Source: an uncultured Flavobacteriaceae bacterium
Lineage (GTDB): Bacteria > Bacteroidota > Bacteroidia > Flavobacteriales > Flavobacteriaceae
Direction of reading: 5' to 3'
Assembly (NCBI GenBank): GCA_937959395.1
Contig: CALGLR010000050.1
Span: 1-53,407 of the forward strand
DNA length: 53,407 nt
In this document: piece by piece, positions 27,483-35,258 of the stretch
Layout: the number at the start of each line of letters is the position of its first letter
Position numbering within the stretch: the stretch's first letter is position 1
The notes under the pieces: generated by a model
What the model saw: only the letters and a program-made list of their open reading frames with translations
Database searches by the model: none
What the model was told of the DNA's origin: nothing
Made by a program: the position numbers and the translations under genes

Positions 27483-28130
27483 ATGAAAACGACTTTAAAA
27501 TACATATCTATACTAATTCTTTTGTCGGCTTTTTCATGCAAAAAATCTAAAGAGAAAGAATTAGTTGTTGAAGAAATAGAAACTCCAACTATTACAGATG
27601 AGTTTAGATTAGAATTCTTAAATCATATTTTGAAAAACAAAAGCGATAAGTCACTCTTTCCTTACGAAGATAAAAACCCATTAATTACTTTTGAATTCTT
27701 TAAATATGAAGGATATAAAGACGTATCCAATCATGAAATAGTTGGTAAACCCTCAACTTTTCCTGAAAAAATGAGCTTTTTATTTAAAGAGAATGATTCA
27801 ACACTTACAATTAAGCAGTTAGAAGACAATACAAAATTTAAAGCTCACAAACTTTCAATGTATGGATATTATTACATTGGTAAGAAAAACGATTATACTA
27901 ACGACATTAATTTATTTGGAAAGGATTCTATTCAAAAAAGAAAAAACTATAAGAAAAAACATGTACAATTAATATTGAGTAATTTAATTTTCAACACAAA
28001 ACTAAACAAAGCATATATTTCAGCTTATTATACAAGTAATTATTCAATTGAAATAATATATATTAAGGAATATAATAAATGGCTACCAAAAAAAGTATTT
28101 CATCGAACTCAAATGTCAATATCTAATTAG
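27483..28130 (+). CDS. hypothetical lipoprotein inside the kynurenine operon
   Basis: A 215-residue protein with a lipoprotein signal ending at Cys19 (LSAFSC followed by KKSKEKE). I do not recognise a family; the mature part is Lys, Asn and Tyr rich. It starts seven bases after a palindrome. The first bases (ATGAAAACGACTTTAA) closely resemble the sequence after the orphan palindrome at 26,882 (ATGAAAACGATTTTAA), suggesting that both derive from the same insertion type. It has no evident role in tryptophan breakdown and is probably cargo of the repeat block. Confidence 0.65.
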   Translation: MKTTLKYISILILLSAFSCKKSKEKELVVEEIETPTITDEFRLEFLNHILKNKSDKSLFPYEDKNPLITFEFFKYEGYKDVSNHEIVGKPSTFPEKMSFLFKENDSTLTIKQLEDNTKFKAHKLSMYGYYYIGKKNDYTNDINLFGKDSIQKRKNYKKKHVQLILSNLIFNTKLNKAYISAYYTSNYSIEIIYIKEYNKWLPKKVFHRTQMSISN

Positions 28131-28162
28131 AATCCAAGCAAATAACAATTATTGAGGTCACC

Positions 28163-29602
28163 ATGACAATAAAAAACTACATAAACGGTAAATACCAAAA
28201 CCCAATAGAAAACATTTGGCTAGATAATTACAATCCTTCCAATGGAGAAATCTACGGGCAAATACCAAACTCAAGCAAAGCAGATGTAGAAAACGCATAC
28301 AAAGCTGCCAAATCTGCATTTACGCAGTGGTCACAAACTACTTTTGAAGAACGCAGCCGTATTCTTATAAAAATTTCAGAATTATTAGAAGCTAACTTAC
28401 AACGTTTTGCAGAAGCAGAAAGTAAAGACAATGGCAAACCTGTTAGTTTAGCAAAAGCAGTAGACATTCCAAGAGCCGCAAGTAATTTTCGATTTTTTGG
28501 AAATGCCATTACGCAATTTGCTAGTGAAAGTCATGAAAGTGTTGGACAACAAGCGATAAATTACACGCTTCGTCAGCCCATTGGTGTTGTAGGCTGTATT
28601 TCACCTTGGAACCTCCCACTCTATCTCTTTACTTGGAAAATTGCTCCAGCCATTGCCGCTGGAAATTGTGTCGTTGCGAAACCCAGCGAAGTCACAGCTA
28701 TGACTGCGTACTTATTAGGTGAAATTTGTAATGAAGCTGGCCTCCCAAAAGGGGTATTAAATATTGTTCATGGTTTAGGAACAACGACTGGACAAGCGAT
28801 TGTAGAACACCCAGAAATAAAAGCCATTTCTTTTACTGGTGGCACTGCTACGGGAGCACATATTGCTAGAGTAGCTGCACCGATGTTTAAGAAACTATCT
28901 TTAGAATTAGGCGGAAAAAACCCAAACCTCATCTTTGCCGATTGTGATTATGACAACATGTTGGAAACAACAGTACGTTCTTCATTTGCCAATCAAGGTC
29001 AGATTTGTCTTTGCGGAAGCAGAATTTTTGTAGAAACGTCTATTTATGAAAAATTTAAAACCGATTTCGTAAATAAAGTGAAAGCACTTAAGGTTGGCCA
29101 TCCATCTGAAACAGAAACCAATATTGGAGCTTTAGTTTCTAAGTCACATTTAGAAAAAGTAAAACAATATATAGACATTGCAAAAGCCGAAAATGGTAAA
29201 ATTCTTTGCGGTGGGAACTCAGTTGTAGTTAAAGGCTATGAAAATGGTTATTATTTAGAACCCACAGTGATAGAAGTCCCAAATAATGAATGTCGTGTAA
29301 ATCAAGAAGAAATTTTTGGGCCTGTTGTTACTATTATGCCCTTTAAAACGGAAAAAGAAGCCTTAGAAATGGCTAATAAAGTAAAATATGGCTTATCGGC
29401 AACACTATGGACTAACCATCTTAAACGCACCATGCAATTAAGTAATCAATTACAAGTAGGAATCGTTTGGGTAAACACCTGGATGATGCGCGATTTACGA
29501 ACCCCGTTTGGCGGTGTAAAAGCTTCTGGAGTTGGTAGAGAAGGTGGTTTTGAAGCCTTGCGTTTCTTCACTGAAGCTAAGAATGTTTGTATTAAGTATT
29601 AA
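28163..29602 (+). CDS. aldehyde dehydrogenase, probable 2-aminomuconate-6-semialdehyde dehydrogenase
   Basis: A 479-residue NAD-dependent aldehyde dehydrogenase. In this operon it should oxidise 2-aminomuconate semialdehyde, made by the ACMS decarboxylase, to 2-aminomuconate. Family motifs: CISPWNLPLYLFTWKIAPA, KPSEVTAMTA, FTGGTATG, the general-base Glu in LELGGKNPN, and the nucleophile Cys in NQGQICLCGSR. The C-terminus DLRTPFGGVKASGVGREGG is typical of the hydroxymuconic/aminomuconic semialdehyde group. A palindrome pair begins immediately after its stop codon. Confidence 0.92.
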   Translation: MTIKNYINGKYQNPIENIWLDNYNPSNGEIYGQIPNSSKADVENAYKAAKSAFTQWSQTTFEERSRILIKISELLEANLQRFAEAESKDNGKPVSLAKAVDIPRAASNFRFFGNAITQFASESHESVGQQAINYTLRQPIGVVGCISPWNLPLYLFTWKIAPAIAAGNCVVAKPSEVTAMTAYLLGEICNEAGLPKGVLNIVHGLGTTTGQAIVEHPEIKAISFTGGTATGAHIARVAAPMFKKLSLELGGKNPNLIFADCDYDNMLETTVRSSFANQGQICLCGSRIFVETSIYEKFKTDFVNKVKALKVGHPSETETNIGALVSKSHLEKVKQYIDIAKAENGKILCGGNSVVVKGYENGYYLEPTVIEVPNNECRVNQEEIFGPVVTIMPFKTEKEALEMANKVKYGLSATLWTNHLKRTMQLSNQLQVGIVWVNTWMMRDLRTPFGGVKASGVGREGGFEALRFFTEAKNVCIKY

Positions 29603-29673
29603 TTCCCGCAAAGGCGGGAATCTTATGAATCAAAACGGAATTATTAATAAAAAGATTCCCGCCTTCGCGGGAA
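29603..29673. repeat. paired inverted palindromes between dehydrogenase and SDR
   Basis: Arms at 29,603-29,622 (TTCCCGCAAAGGCGGGAATC) and 29,654-29,673 (GATTCCCGCCTTCGCGGGAA) are inverted copies with one mismatch. Each arm is itself a hairpin, and each is followed at once by TTATGAAT. The spacer is 31 AT-rich bases. The right-hand arm ends five bases before the SDR start codon. Confidence 0.9.
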
Positions 29674-29678
29674 ATATT

Positions 29679-30461
29679 ATGAATTTAAACTTAAATAATA
29701 AAAACGCTTTAGTTTGCGGAAGCACACAAGGCATTGGAAAAGCAACTGCAATGGCTTTAGCTGAAGAAGGTGTAAACGTCACTTTAATTGCTAGAAATGA
29801 AGATAAACTAAAAGCTGTTTTAGCTGAATTGCCTTCGCATAGAAACCATAGTTACATTGTTGCCGATTTTTCAAACCCTGAAGCATTAAAAACCAAGGTT
29901 TCAGAATATATTAAAATGCATAATGGATTTCACATCCTAATAAACAATACTGGAGGCCCAAAAGGAGGCCCTGTTTTTTCAGCAGATATAAATGAGTTTG
30001 AAAGTGCTTTTACACAACATTTAAAATGCAATCATGTATTAGCGCAAATAGTGGTTCCTTTTATGAAAGAAGAAGCTTTTGGGAGAATTATAAATGTTAT
30101 TTCAACATCGGTAAAACAACCTTTAGATGGCCTTGGTGTAAGTAATACCATTCGAGGAGCTGTTGCTAATTGGAGTAAAACCTTAGCTAATGAATTAGGA
30201 TCTTTTGGAATAACAGTTAATAACGTATTACCTGGAGCTACTGCAACAGAACGCTTAAGTGCAATTATTAAAAATAAAGCCGCTAAAACTGGGGTTTCTA
30301 TTGACGATGCAAGTAATGCAATGAAAAATGCTGTACCAGTGAAACGTTTTGCTAAACCCGAAGAAACGGCGAATGCTATTACCTTCTTAGCAAGTGAATG
30401 TGCAAGCTATATTAACGGAATTAATCTTCCTGTTGATGGCGGTCGCACAAAATCTTTGTAA
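29679..30461 (+). CDS. SDR-like protein with atypical active site
   Basis: ATG 29679 is chosen because the protein then opens with NLNNKNALVCGSTQGIGKA; the longer frame from 29532 runs back through the palindromes into the dehydrogenase gene. The 260-residue product has a Rossmann fold with GSTQGIG (14-20), NNTGGPKGG and a C-terminal NGINLPVDGG. The SDR catalytic YxxxK is replaced: the positions read Ser155 and Arg159 in VSNTIRGAV. This resembles the BKR-like SDR subgroup known to lack a perfect catalytic tetrad. Its place in kynurenine catabolism is not established. Confidence 0.85.
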   Translation: MNLNLNNKNALVCGSTQGIGKATAMALAEEGVNVTLIARNEDKLKAVLAELPSHRNHSYIVADFSNPEALKTKVSEYIKMHNGFHILINNTGGPKGGPVFSADINEFESAFTQHLKCNHVLAQIVVPFMKEEAFGRIINVISTSVKQPLDGLGVSNTIRGAVANWSKTLANELGSFGITVNNVLPGATATERLSAIIKNKAAKTGVSIDDASNAMKNAVPVKRFAKPEETANAITFLASECASYINGINLPVDGGRTKSL

Positions 30462-30472
30462 CTTTATAGCAC

Positions 30473-30551
30473 TTTGTCATTCCGTACTTGATACGGAATC
30501 CGCAACTAATAATAATTAAATAGATTCCTGCCTACCAGCAGGAATGACAAA
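30473..30551. repeat. 79-base element with terminal inverted repeats
   Basis: Perfect 11-base terminal inverted repeats (TTTGTCATTCC / GGAATGACAAA) enclose two further stems (TTCCGT/ACGGAA and TTCCTGC/GCAGGAA) and 28 AT-rich bases in the centre. It lies between the SDR gene and the dioxygenase gene, ending 10 bases before the latter's start. It has the form of a miniature inverted-repeat element. Confidence 0.85.
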
Positions 30552-30561
30552 AACAAAAACA

Positions 30562-31095
30562 ATGAGCAATTTAGTTTCTCCGTTAAATTTTAAAGCCTGG
30601 ATTGATGAAAACCGTCATTTATTAAAACCACCCGTTGGAAATAAATGCGTCTGGAAAGATGGTGATTTTATTGTTATGGTTGTTGGTGGTCCAAATAACA
30701 GAAAAGATTATCATTATAATGAAACGCCTGAATTTTTCTATCAGATTGAAGGTGATATTATATTGAAAATAATAGATAAAGGCACTCCAAAAGATGTGCA
30801 TATAAAAGAAGGTGATATTTATTTATTACCTCCAAAAGTACCGCACTCTCCGCAACGTGGTGCAAATACTGTAGGTTTAGTTATAGAATATAAACGACCT
30901 CAAGGTATGAGAGATGCCTTATTATGGTTTTGCGAGAATTGTGTTACTAAATTATATGAAGAAGATTTTACGGTAAAAAATATTGAAACAGACATGCCTA
31001 AAATATTCGATAACTATTATAGTGACGAGCATAAACGCACTTGTCCAAACTGTAGTGAAATAATGCAGCCTCCAACCAAAGTAAAAATTGACTAA
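30562..31095 (+). CDS. nbaC: 3-hydroxyanthranilate 3,4-dioxygenase
   Basis: Iron(II) ring-cleaving enzyme that converts 3-hydroxyanthranilate to 2-amino-3-carboxymuconate semialdehyde. ATG 30562 is preferred to ATG 30544, which lies inside a repeat. In the 177-residue product the iron ligands fall at His51, Glu57 and His95 (YHYNETPEFF, PPKVPHSPQR), the same numbering I know for the Cupriavidus enzyme. The C-terminal rubredoxin-like site has Cys124, 127, 161 and 164 (CENC and CPNC). Cupin fold, cytoplasmic, with the expected operon context. Confidence 0.95.
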   Translation: MSNLVSPLNFKAWIDENRHLLKPPVGNKCVWKDGDFIVMVVGGPNNRKDYHYNETPEFFYQIEGDIILKIIDKGTPKDVHIKEGDIYLLPPKVPHSPQRGANTVGLVIEYKRPQGMRDALLWFCENCVTKLYEEDFTVKNIETDMPKIFDNYYSDEHKRTCPNCSEIMQPPTKVKID

Positions 31096-31104
31096 ATCCC
31101 CATT

Positions 31105-31133
31105 GCCCTTTGGGCATTTCCCCTAAGGGGAAA
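31105..31133. repeat. tandem pair of short palindromes
   Basis: GCCCTTTGGGC (31,105-31,115) is followed by TTTCCCCTAAGGGGAAA (31,117-31,133), starting nine bases after the dioxygenase stop codon. The second has the CCCC/GGGG form of widespread flavobacterial repeats and resembles the valS insertion. A third hairpin TCTGCTTTT / AAAGCAGA is at 31,189-31,207. Confidence 0.7.
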
Positions 31134-31234
31134 ATAGATACGGTCTTTATTAATTATTAGAATAAAATTTAATTAGTACAAGAAAAAATCTGCTTTTAAA
31201 AAGCAGACTAAATATATTTAAACAAACCTTAAAG

Positions 31235-31250
31235 ATTCCTGACCTCTCAG
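31235..31250 (+). repeat. small hairpin before the ACMS decarboxylase start
   Basis: CCTGACCTCTCAGG forms a 5-bp stem with a four-base loop, ending about 10 bases before the ATG at 31260. It has the same placement as the other pre-start palindromes in the operon. Confidence 0.5.
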
Positions 31251-31259
31251 GACATAACT

Positions 31260-32342
31260 ATGAAACGCAAACTTAGAATTAACGGTCATTCACATTTATT
31301 GCCCTATCCTGAGGAAATTCCTCAGTTTATGAAAGACAAAGGTATTTTTTGGGTGGATAAAGACCGTAAATTCATGCTTCAAAAAGATTGGAGCCGCCCA
31401 GTAACCGATTCTAGTTTTTTCTTAGATGAAAAATTAGAATGGATGGAACGTTTTAAACTAGATCATGCTGTAGTTTTAAATCTTTCTCAATTATATGGAA
31501 ACGGCCTTCGTGTTGAAGAAATGAAACAAGCGCTTCGTTTTCAAAACGATTTTAATGCTAAAGTACAGCGCGATCACCCAAGTAAGTTTACCTGTGGTTT
31601 TGTAGTGCATCCTGGATTTGTTCGTGGAGCGTGTTGGGAAATAGAACGTTGTGTTGAAGAATTAGGCATGCAGCTTCTTTGTTTACCAACGCATTATATG
31701 GATACTATTGGAACTTGGCGTTGTATTTTTGATGAAGAAAACGAACCTATTTTTGAGCTCGCTAATAAATACAATTTAGCTATAGAAATTCATCCTTATG
31801 ATGGTGAAAAATTTATAAAACTAGAAAATACAAGCTGGCGCTTTCATTTAATATGGATGCTTGCGCAATGTGCAGATGCTTATCATTTTTTAACTTTAAA
31901 TGGTTACCAAGACAAATACCCAAACATGCGAACGTGTTTTGCTCATGGTGGGCAGTTAGCACAAATTAACTTAGGAAGACGTATTCAAGGTTTTGATGGT
32001 AGGCCAGATTTATTTGAAGGAAAAAGTCACCCAAGAAAGGCTGTTGGTCATAGAAATATTTTCTTTGACACATTAGTTCATGATACTGGTTCGTTAAAAT
32101 TATTGGTAGAGAACCAAGGTTCTAAACAGGTGATTATGGGATTAGACGACCCTTACCCATTAGGTGAGATGGAAAGTGAAAAACAATCGTCTTACCCAGG
32201 TAAAATTTTAGATTTAGCTTTAGAACGTAACATTATTGATGAAACTCAAAAACAAGCCATATGGCAAGATAATGTAATACAGTGGTTATGTGGAGATGAT
32301 GAAGCTGCAAAACAAAAGTTGGTGAATAGGATATTGTCTTAA
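31260..32342 (+). CDS. 2-amino-3-carboxymuconate-6-semialdehyde decarboxylase (ACMSD)
   Basis: Amidohydrolase-fold zinc enzyme that decarboxylates ACMS, directing flux away from quinolinate and towards 2-aminomuconate. The 360-residue product has the metal-binding HxH near the N-terminus (His10, His12 in NGHSHLLP), a further metal His in EIHPYD, CFAHGGQL, and the acidic ligand in MGLDDPYPLGEM. The length is somewhat above the roughly 335 residues of well-known ACMSDs, due mainly to an N-terminal PEEIPQFMKDKGIFWVDK segment. Last gene of the operon. Confidence 0.93.
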   Translation: MKRKLRINGHSHLLPYPEEIPQFMKDKGIFWVDKDRKFMLQKDWSRPVTDSSFFLDEKLEWMERFKLDHAVVLNLSQLYGNGLRVEEMKQALRFQNDFNAKVQRDHPSKFTCGFVVHPGFVRGACWEIERCVEELGMQLLCLPTHYMDTIGTWRCIFDEENEPIFELANKYNLAIEIHPYDGEKFIKLENTSWRFHLIWMLAQCADAYHFLTLNGYQDKYPNMRTCFAHGGQLAQINLGRRIQGFDGRPDLFEGKSHPRKAVGHRNIFFDTLVHDTGSLKLLVENQGSKQVIMGLDDPYPLGEMESEKQSSYPGKILDLALERNIIDETQKQAIWQDNVIQWLCGDDEAAKQKLVNRILS

Positions 32343-32470
32343 TTTATAGGAAATAAATGTTGTATTGTATTAAAAACGAACCTAAATAAGACAAATAATC
32401 GGAATCCTAATTTTATCAATAAAACTAATTTCTTTCACTTACATACAGCTAACTGGATACATAACATTAT

Positions 32471-32974
32471 TTGAAAATTCAAGTAGTGCCAAGTATTACA
32501 AATATGGCAAAAGCCACTATTTCTAATCTTTTGATAATGATAAAGAAATTATCAGCGAAAAAAAATACTATAATTAGAAACAGAAAATACGGTTGGGGAG
32601 ATATTGATACAACCTACTATAGAAAAGGAACAGAAAACTATTATCATATTAACAAAAAAAACTCTTGAAGAATCAATAGTTCTTCCCGTATATCCTAAAG
32701 TTGGAGATAATTGGATAAAAAATGACAAAAGCTAGAGTTATGAAGTGATTGAAAACGAACAGAAATTTAAAACACCAGTAAAAAAATACAAAAACTGCAT
32801 TAAAGTATATTGTAAATAATTGACTAATAAGAATAAGAAAAAAACAAAGAATATTTCCTGTTATATTCACCTGAATATGGATATGTAGGAAATGTAGATT
32901 CAAAAGGAAAAATTTTAAGTTATCTGAGTGAAGTCAAACTGAACGCCAAAAAAGGAGAAAAAATTAGAGGAGAA
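32471..32974 (+). pseudogene. decayed hypothetical protein gene
   Basis: No continuous frame, but coding-like text survives in three frames: an opening segment ending KGTENYYHINKKNS; then EESIVLPVYPKVGDNW, broken by a TAG and resuming as SYEVIENEQKFKTPVKK; then NKEYFLLYSPEYGYVGNVD and GKILSYLSEVKL up to a stop. At least two frameshifts and one nonsense codon separate them. It looks like a Lys/Tyr-rich small secreted or lipoprotein-type gene that has been lost; I do not recognise the family. Confidence 0.65.
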
Positions 32975-32979
32975 TAATA

Positions 32980-33090
32980 GCTTATGAAAAACTAGGTTTT
33001 AAATTTTATAGCAAAACAATTTTGGATATCCCCTACTTTAAAGAAGAGTTAAAAGGAATGCATCGAATGGTAAAAGAGTTGAATACCTAA
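32980..33090 (+). pseudogene. C-terminal fragment of a GNAT acetyltransferase
   Basis: A 36-codon open segment reads AYEKLGFKFYSKTILDIP then YFKEELKGMHRMVKELNT before TAA. The YEKLGF motif with the following strand and C-terminal helix is typical of the end of GNAT-family N-acetyltransferases, but the acetyl-CoA-binding part upstream is absent. It is a 3' remnant left by a deletion. The rest, to 33,210, shows only CTAAGCTC doublets and the following promoter. Confidence 0.65.
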
Positions 33091-33210
33091 AAATTGCTTA
33101 CCAATTAAAAGTGATAAACAGAAAGCCCCCTTAACTCTAAGCTCCTAAGCTCTTATTTTAAACATTAAAGTATTTACTTCTCTAGTTAGAATAAGCTATC
33201 ATTTTAGGCG

Positions 33211-33218
33211 TATCTTTG
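33211..33218 (+). promoter_or_regulatory. -7 promoter box of the CDP-alcohol transferase gene
   Basis: TATCTTTG is an exact -7 match, 48 bases before the ATG at 33267. Confidence 0.6.
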
Positions 33219-33266
33219 TAATATCACGCGCGGTATATTCCCCAGTAAACATTTCTATGTTACAAC

Positions 33267-34031
33267 ATGTCTAAACTCCCAAAAGAGTATACGTTTATAG
33301 ATCTTTCAGATTATGGAAGGCCAATAGCAAAACGTATTGCAAATGCTTTAAAAAACACATCTTACACTCCTATTCATGTTACTATAGGCTTTATAATCTC
33401 TGGGTTATTAGCCATTTTTTGTATATTAACTGGTTATTATTTTTTAGCAGCTTTTTTCTTAATTTTTAAATCGATTTTAGATGCTGCCGATGGAGAATTA
33501 GCAAGAGTAAAAAAAACACCATCTTATACTGGTCGCTACCTGGATTCAGTAGCCGATATTATCTTAAATGCTTTAATATTTATTGCCATTTGGCACATTA
33601 CACAAGCCAATATCTGTTTAACTATTCTTGCCTTTTTGGGATTACAATTACAAGGCACACTTTATAATTATTATTATGTGATTCTAAGAAACAAGTTTGA
33701 CGGGGACACTACTAGCCGAATATTTGAAGATAAAACACCTGTAGCTTTAAAAGGTGAAAAGCAAAAACATGTAAATCTTCTTTTTAACTTATATAAGGTG
33801 CTTTATGGAGGTTTTGATAAAGTCATTTATAATATAGATCGTAATGCGAATGAAGGCAAAGCCTTTCCCAATTGGTTAATGACTAGTATTTCTACTTTTG
33901 GTTTAGGATTTCAATTATTAATTATTGCCGTAATGCTCGTACTAGGCTTAAAAGTTTTTATATTTCCTTTTTTTCTGGGTTATACCATTATGGTTTTTGT
34001 ATTCGTAGGTATTAGAAAAAGTTTCTATTAA
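33267..34031 (+). CDS. CDP-alcohol phosphatidyltransferase family protein
   Basis: A 254-residue integral membrane enzyme that transfers a phosphatidyl group from CDP-diacylglycerol to an alcohol. All residues of the family signature D-x2-DG-x2-AR-x8-G-x3-D-x3-D are present: Asp72, Asp75, Gly76, Ala79, Arg80, Gly89, Asp93 and Asp97. About six membrane helices are seen, starting near residue 37. The alcohol (serine, glycerol phosphate, inositol or other) cannot be read from sequence. Confidence 0.9.
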   Translation: MSKLPKEYTFIDLSDYGRPIAKRIANALKNTSYTPIHVTIGFIISGLLAIFCILTGYYFLAAFFLIFKSILDAADGELARVKKTPSYTGRYLDSVADIILNALIFIAIWHITQANICLTILAFLGLQLQGTLYNYYYVILRNKFDGDTTSRIFEDKTPVALKGEKQKHVNLLFNLYKVLYGGFDKVIYNIDRNANEGKAFPNWLMTSISTFGLGFQLLIIAVMLVLGLKVFIFPFFLGYTIMVFVFVGIRKSFY

Positions 34032-34062
34032 AAAGTTAGTACTTTTATGAAAAAGAATTTAG

Positions 34063-34491
34063 ATGAAAACTCTAACCATAAATAGCAACCCTAAAGTTGA
34101 ATTAAAATTTGAAACCTATCCTAAAGAAATTAGATCTAAGCTTAACTATTTGCGTGACTTAGTTATAGAAGTTGCTACACAAAATGAAACCATTTTAGAA
34201 ATTGAAGAAACATTAAAGTGGGGAGAACCTAGTTACTTAGTAAAAAAGGGAAGCACAGTTAGAATAGACTGGAAATCTAAAACCCCAAACCAATATGCCA
34301 TGTATTTTAAATGCACTAGCAAATTAGTAGAAACTTTTAGAGAGAATTATGGCTCTACGTTTAAATATGAAAATAATAGAGCAATACTATTTAGCTTAAC
34401 GGATAAAGTTCCTGAGGAAGAGTTAAAAACCTGTATTGGTTTAGCATTAAATTATCATTCTGTAAAACACTTACCTAAGCTTGGTTTATAA
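34063..34491 (+). CDS. DUF1801 domain protein
   Basis: A 142-residue cytoplasmic protein of the DUF1801 (YdhG-like) family: LNYLRDLVIEVATQ at the N-terminus, EETLKWGEPSYLVKKGS in the middle, and the QYAMYFKCTSKLV strand. The fold is related to iron-sulfur-free frataxin-like proteins; the function is not established. It lies 31 bases after the phosphatidyltransferase and probably shares its transcript. Confidence 0.85.
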   Translation: MKTLTINSNPKVELKFETYPKEIRSKLNYLRDLVIEVATQNETILEIEETLKWGEPSYLVKKGSTVRIDWKSKTPNQYAMYFKCTSKLVETFRENYGSTFKYENNRAILFSLTDKVPEEELKTCIGLALNYHSVKHLPKLGL

Positions 34492-34547
34492 ATAGATCCT
34501 TAGATTTTTATTATCTTGCACCTTAATCCTATTAGAAATAACACCTA

Positions 34548-35189
34548 ATGCATTTCATTCCTGAAAAACTAGACGATTATGTAGTCGCTCACTCTGAAAA
34601 CGAACCTGAATTGCTAAAGCAATTAACACGGGAAACCTTTCAGAAAATACTACAACCACGAATGTCTAGCGGTCCATACCAAGGGCGTGTATTGAGTATG
34701 ATTTCCAAACTAGTAAATCCTAAGAACATATTAGAAATAGGAACATTTACTGGATATTCTACGCTATGTTTAGCAGAAGGCTTAAAAGTTTCAGGTGAAA
34801 TACATACTATTGATATAAATGAAGAGTTGTTTGATTTTCAGAGAAAATATTTTAATAAATCTGAATATGGTTCGCAAATCATTCAGCATTTAGGAGATGC
34901 TTTAGATATTATTCCGAAGTTGAAAGTAACTTTTGATTTAGTTTTTGTTGATGCCGATAAAGATAACTACATTAATTATTTCAACTTAATTATAAATCAA
35001 CTTAATCCTGGTGGTATTATTCTCTCTGATAATGTTTTATGGAGCGGTAAAGTTATTGAAACTCTAGACCCAAAAGACAAAATGACTAAAGCTGTTTTAG
35101 ATTATAATACATTACTAAAAGAAGACTCAAGAATTGAAACTGTGGTTTTACCCATTAGAGATGGGTTAACTATTAGTCGGAGAATATAA
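34548..35189 (+). CDS. SAM-dependent O-methyltransferase
   Basis: A 213-residue cytoplasmic protein of the caffeoyl-CoA/catechol O-methyltransferase-like family. SAM motif I is ILEIGTFTGYSTLCLAEGL near 59, followed by IHTIDINEE, the metal-associated FVDADKDNYINYF near 145, and GGIILSDNVLWSGKV. Bacterial members methylate small phenolic or catechol-type compounds using a divalent metal; the substrate here is unknown. It is the last gene of the plus-strand run and faces the subtilase gene. Confidence 0.9.
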   Translation: MHFIPEKLDDYVVAHSENEPELLKQLTRETFQKILQPRMSSGPYQGRVLSMISKLVNPKNILEIGTFTGYSTLCLAEGLKVSGEIHTIDINEELFDFQRKYFNKSEYGSQIIQHLGDALDIIPKLKVTFDLVFVDADKDNYINYFNLIINQLNPGGIILSDNVLWSGKVIETLDPKDKMTKAVLDYNTLLKEDSRIETVVLPIRDGLTISRRI

Positions 35190-35258
35190 AAAGGTCAATC
35201 ATAAAGCTTATTAACTTTACAATTAACCTTTTTTGCTTAGGCAAATTTATATTATATA

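Noticed and set aside
29532-29678. Long N-terminal extension of the SDR-like protein
   Set aside because: It overlaps the conserved end of the dehydrogenase gene and runs through both palindromes; the family start is at 29,679.
32673-32903. Minus-strand open frame of 76 codons
   Set aside because: It is antisense to the decayed gene, composed mainly of Phe/Ile/Leu from reading A-rich DNA backwards, with no promoter or family resemblance.
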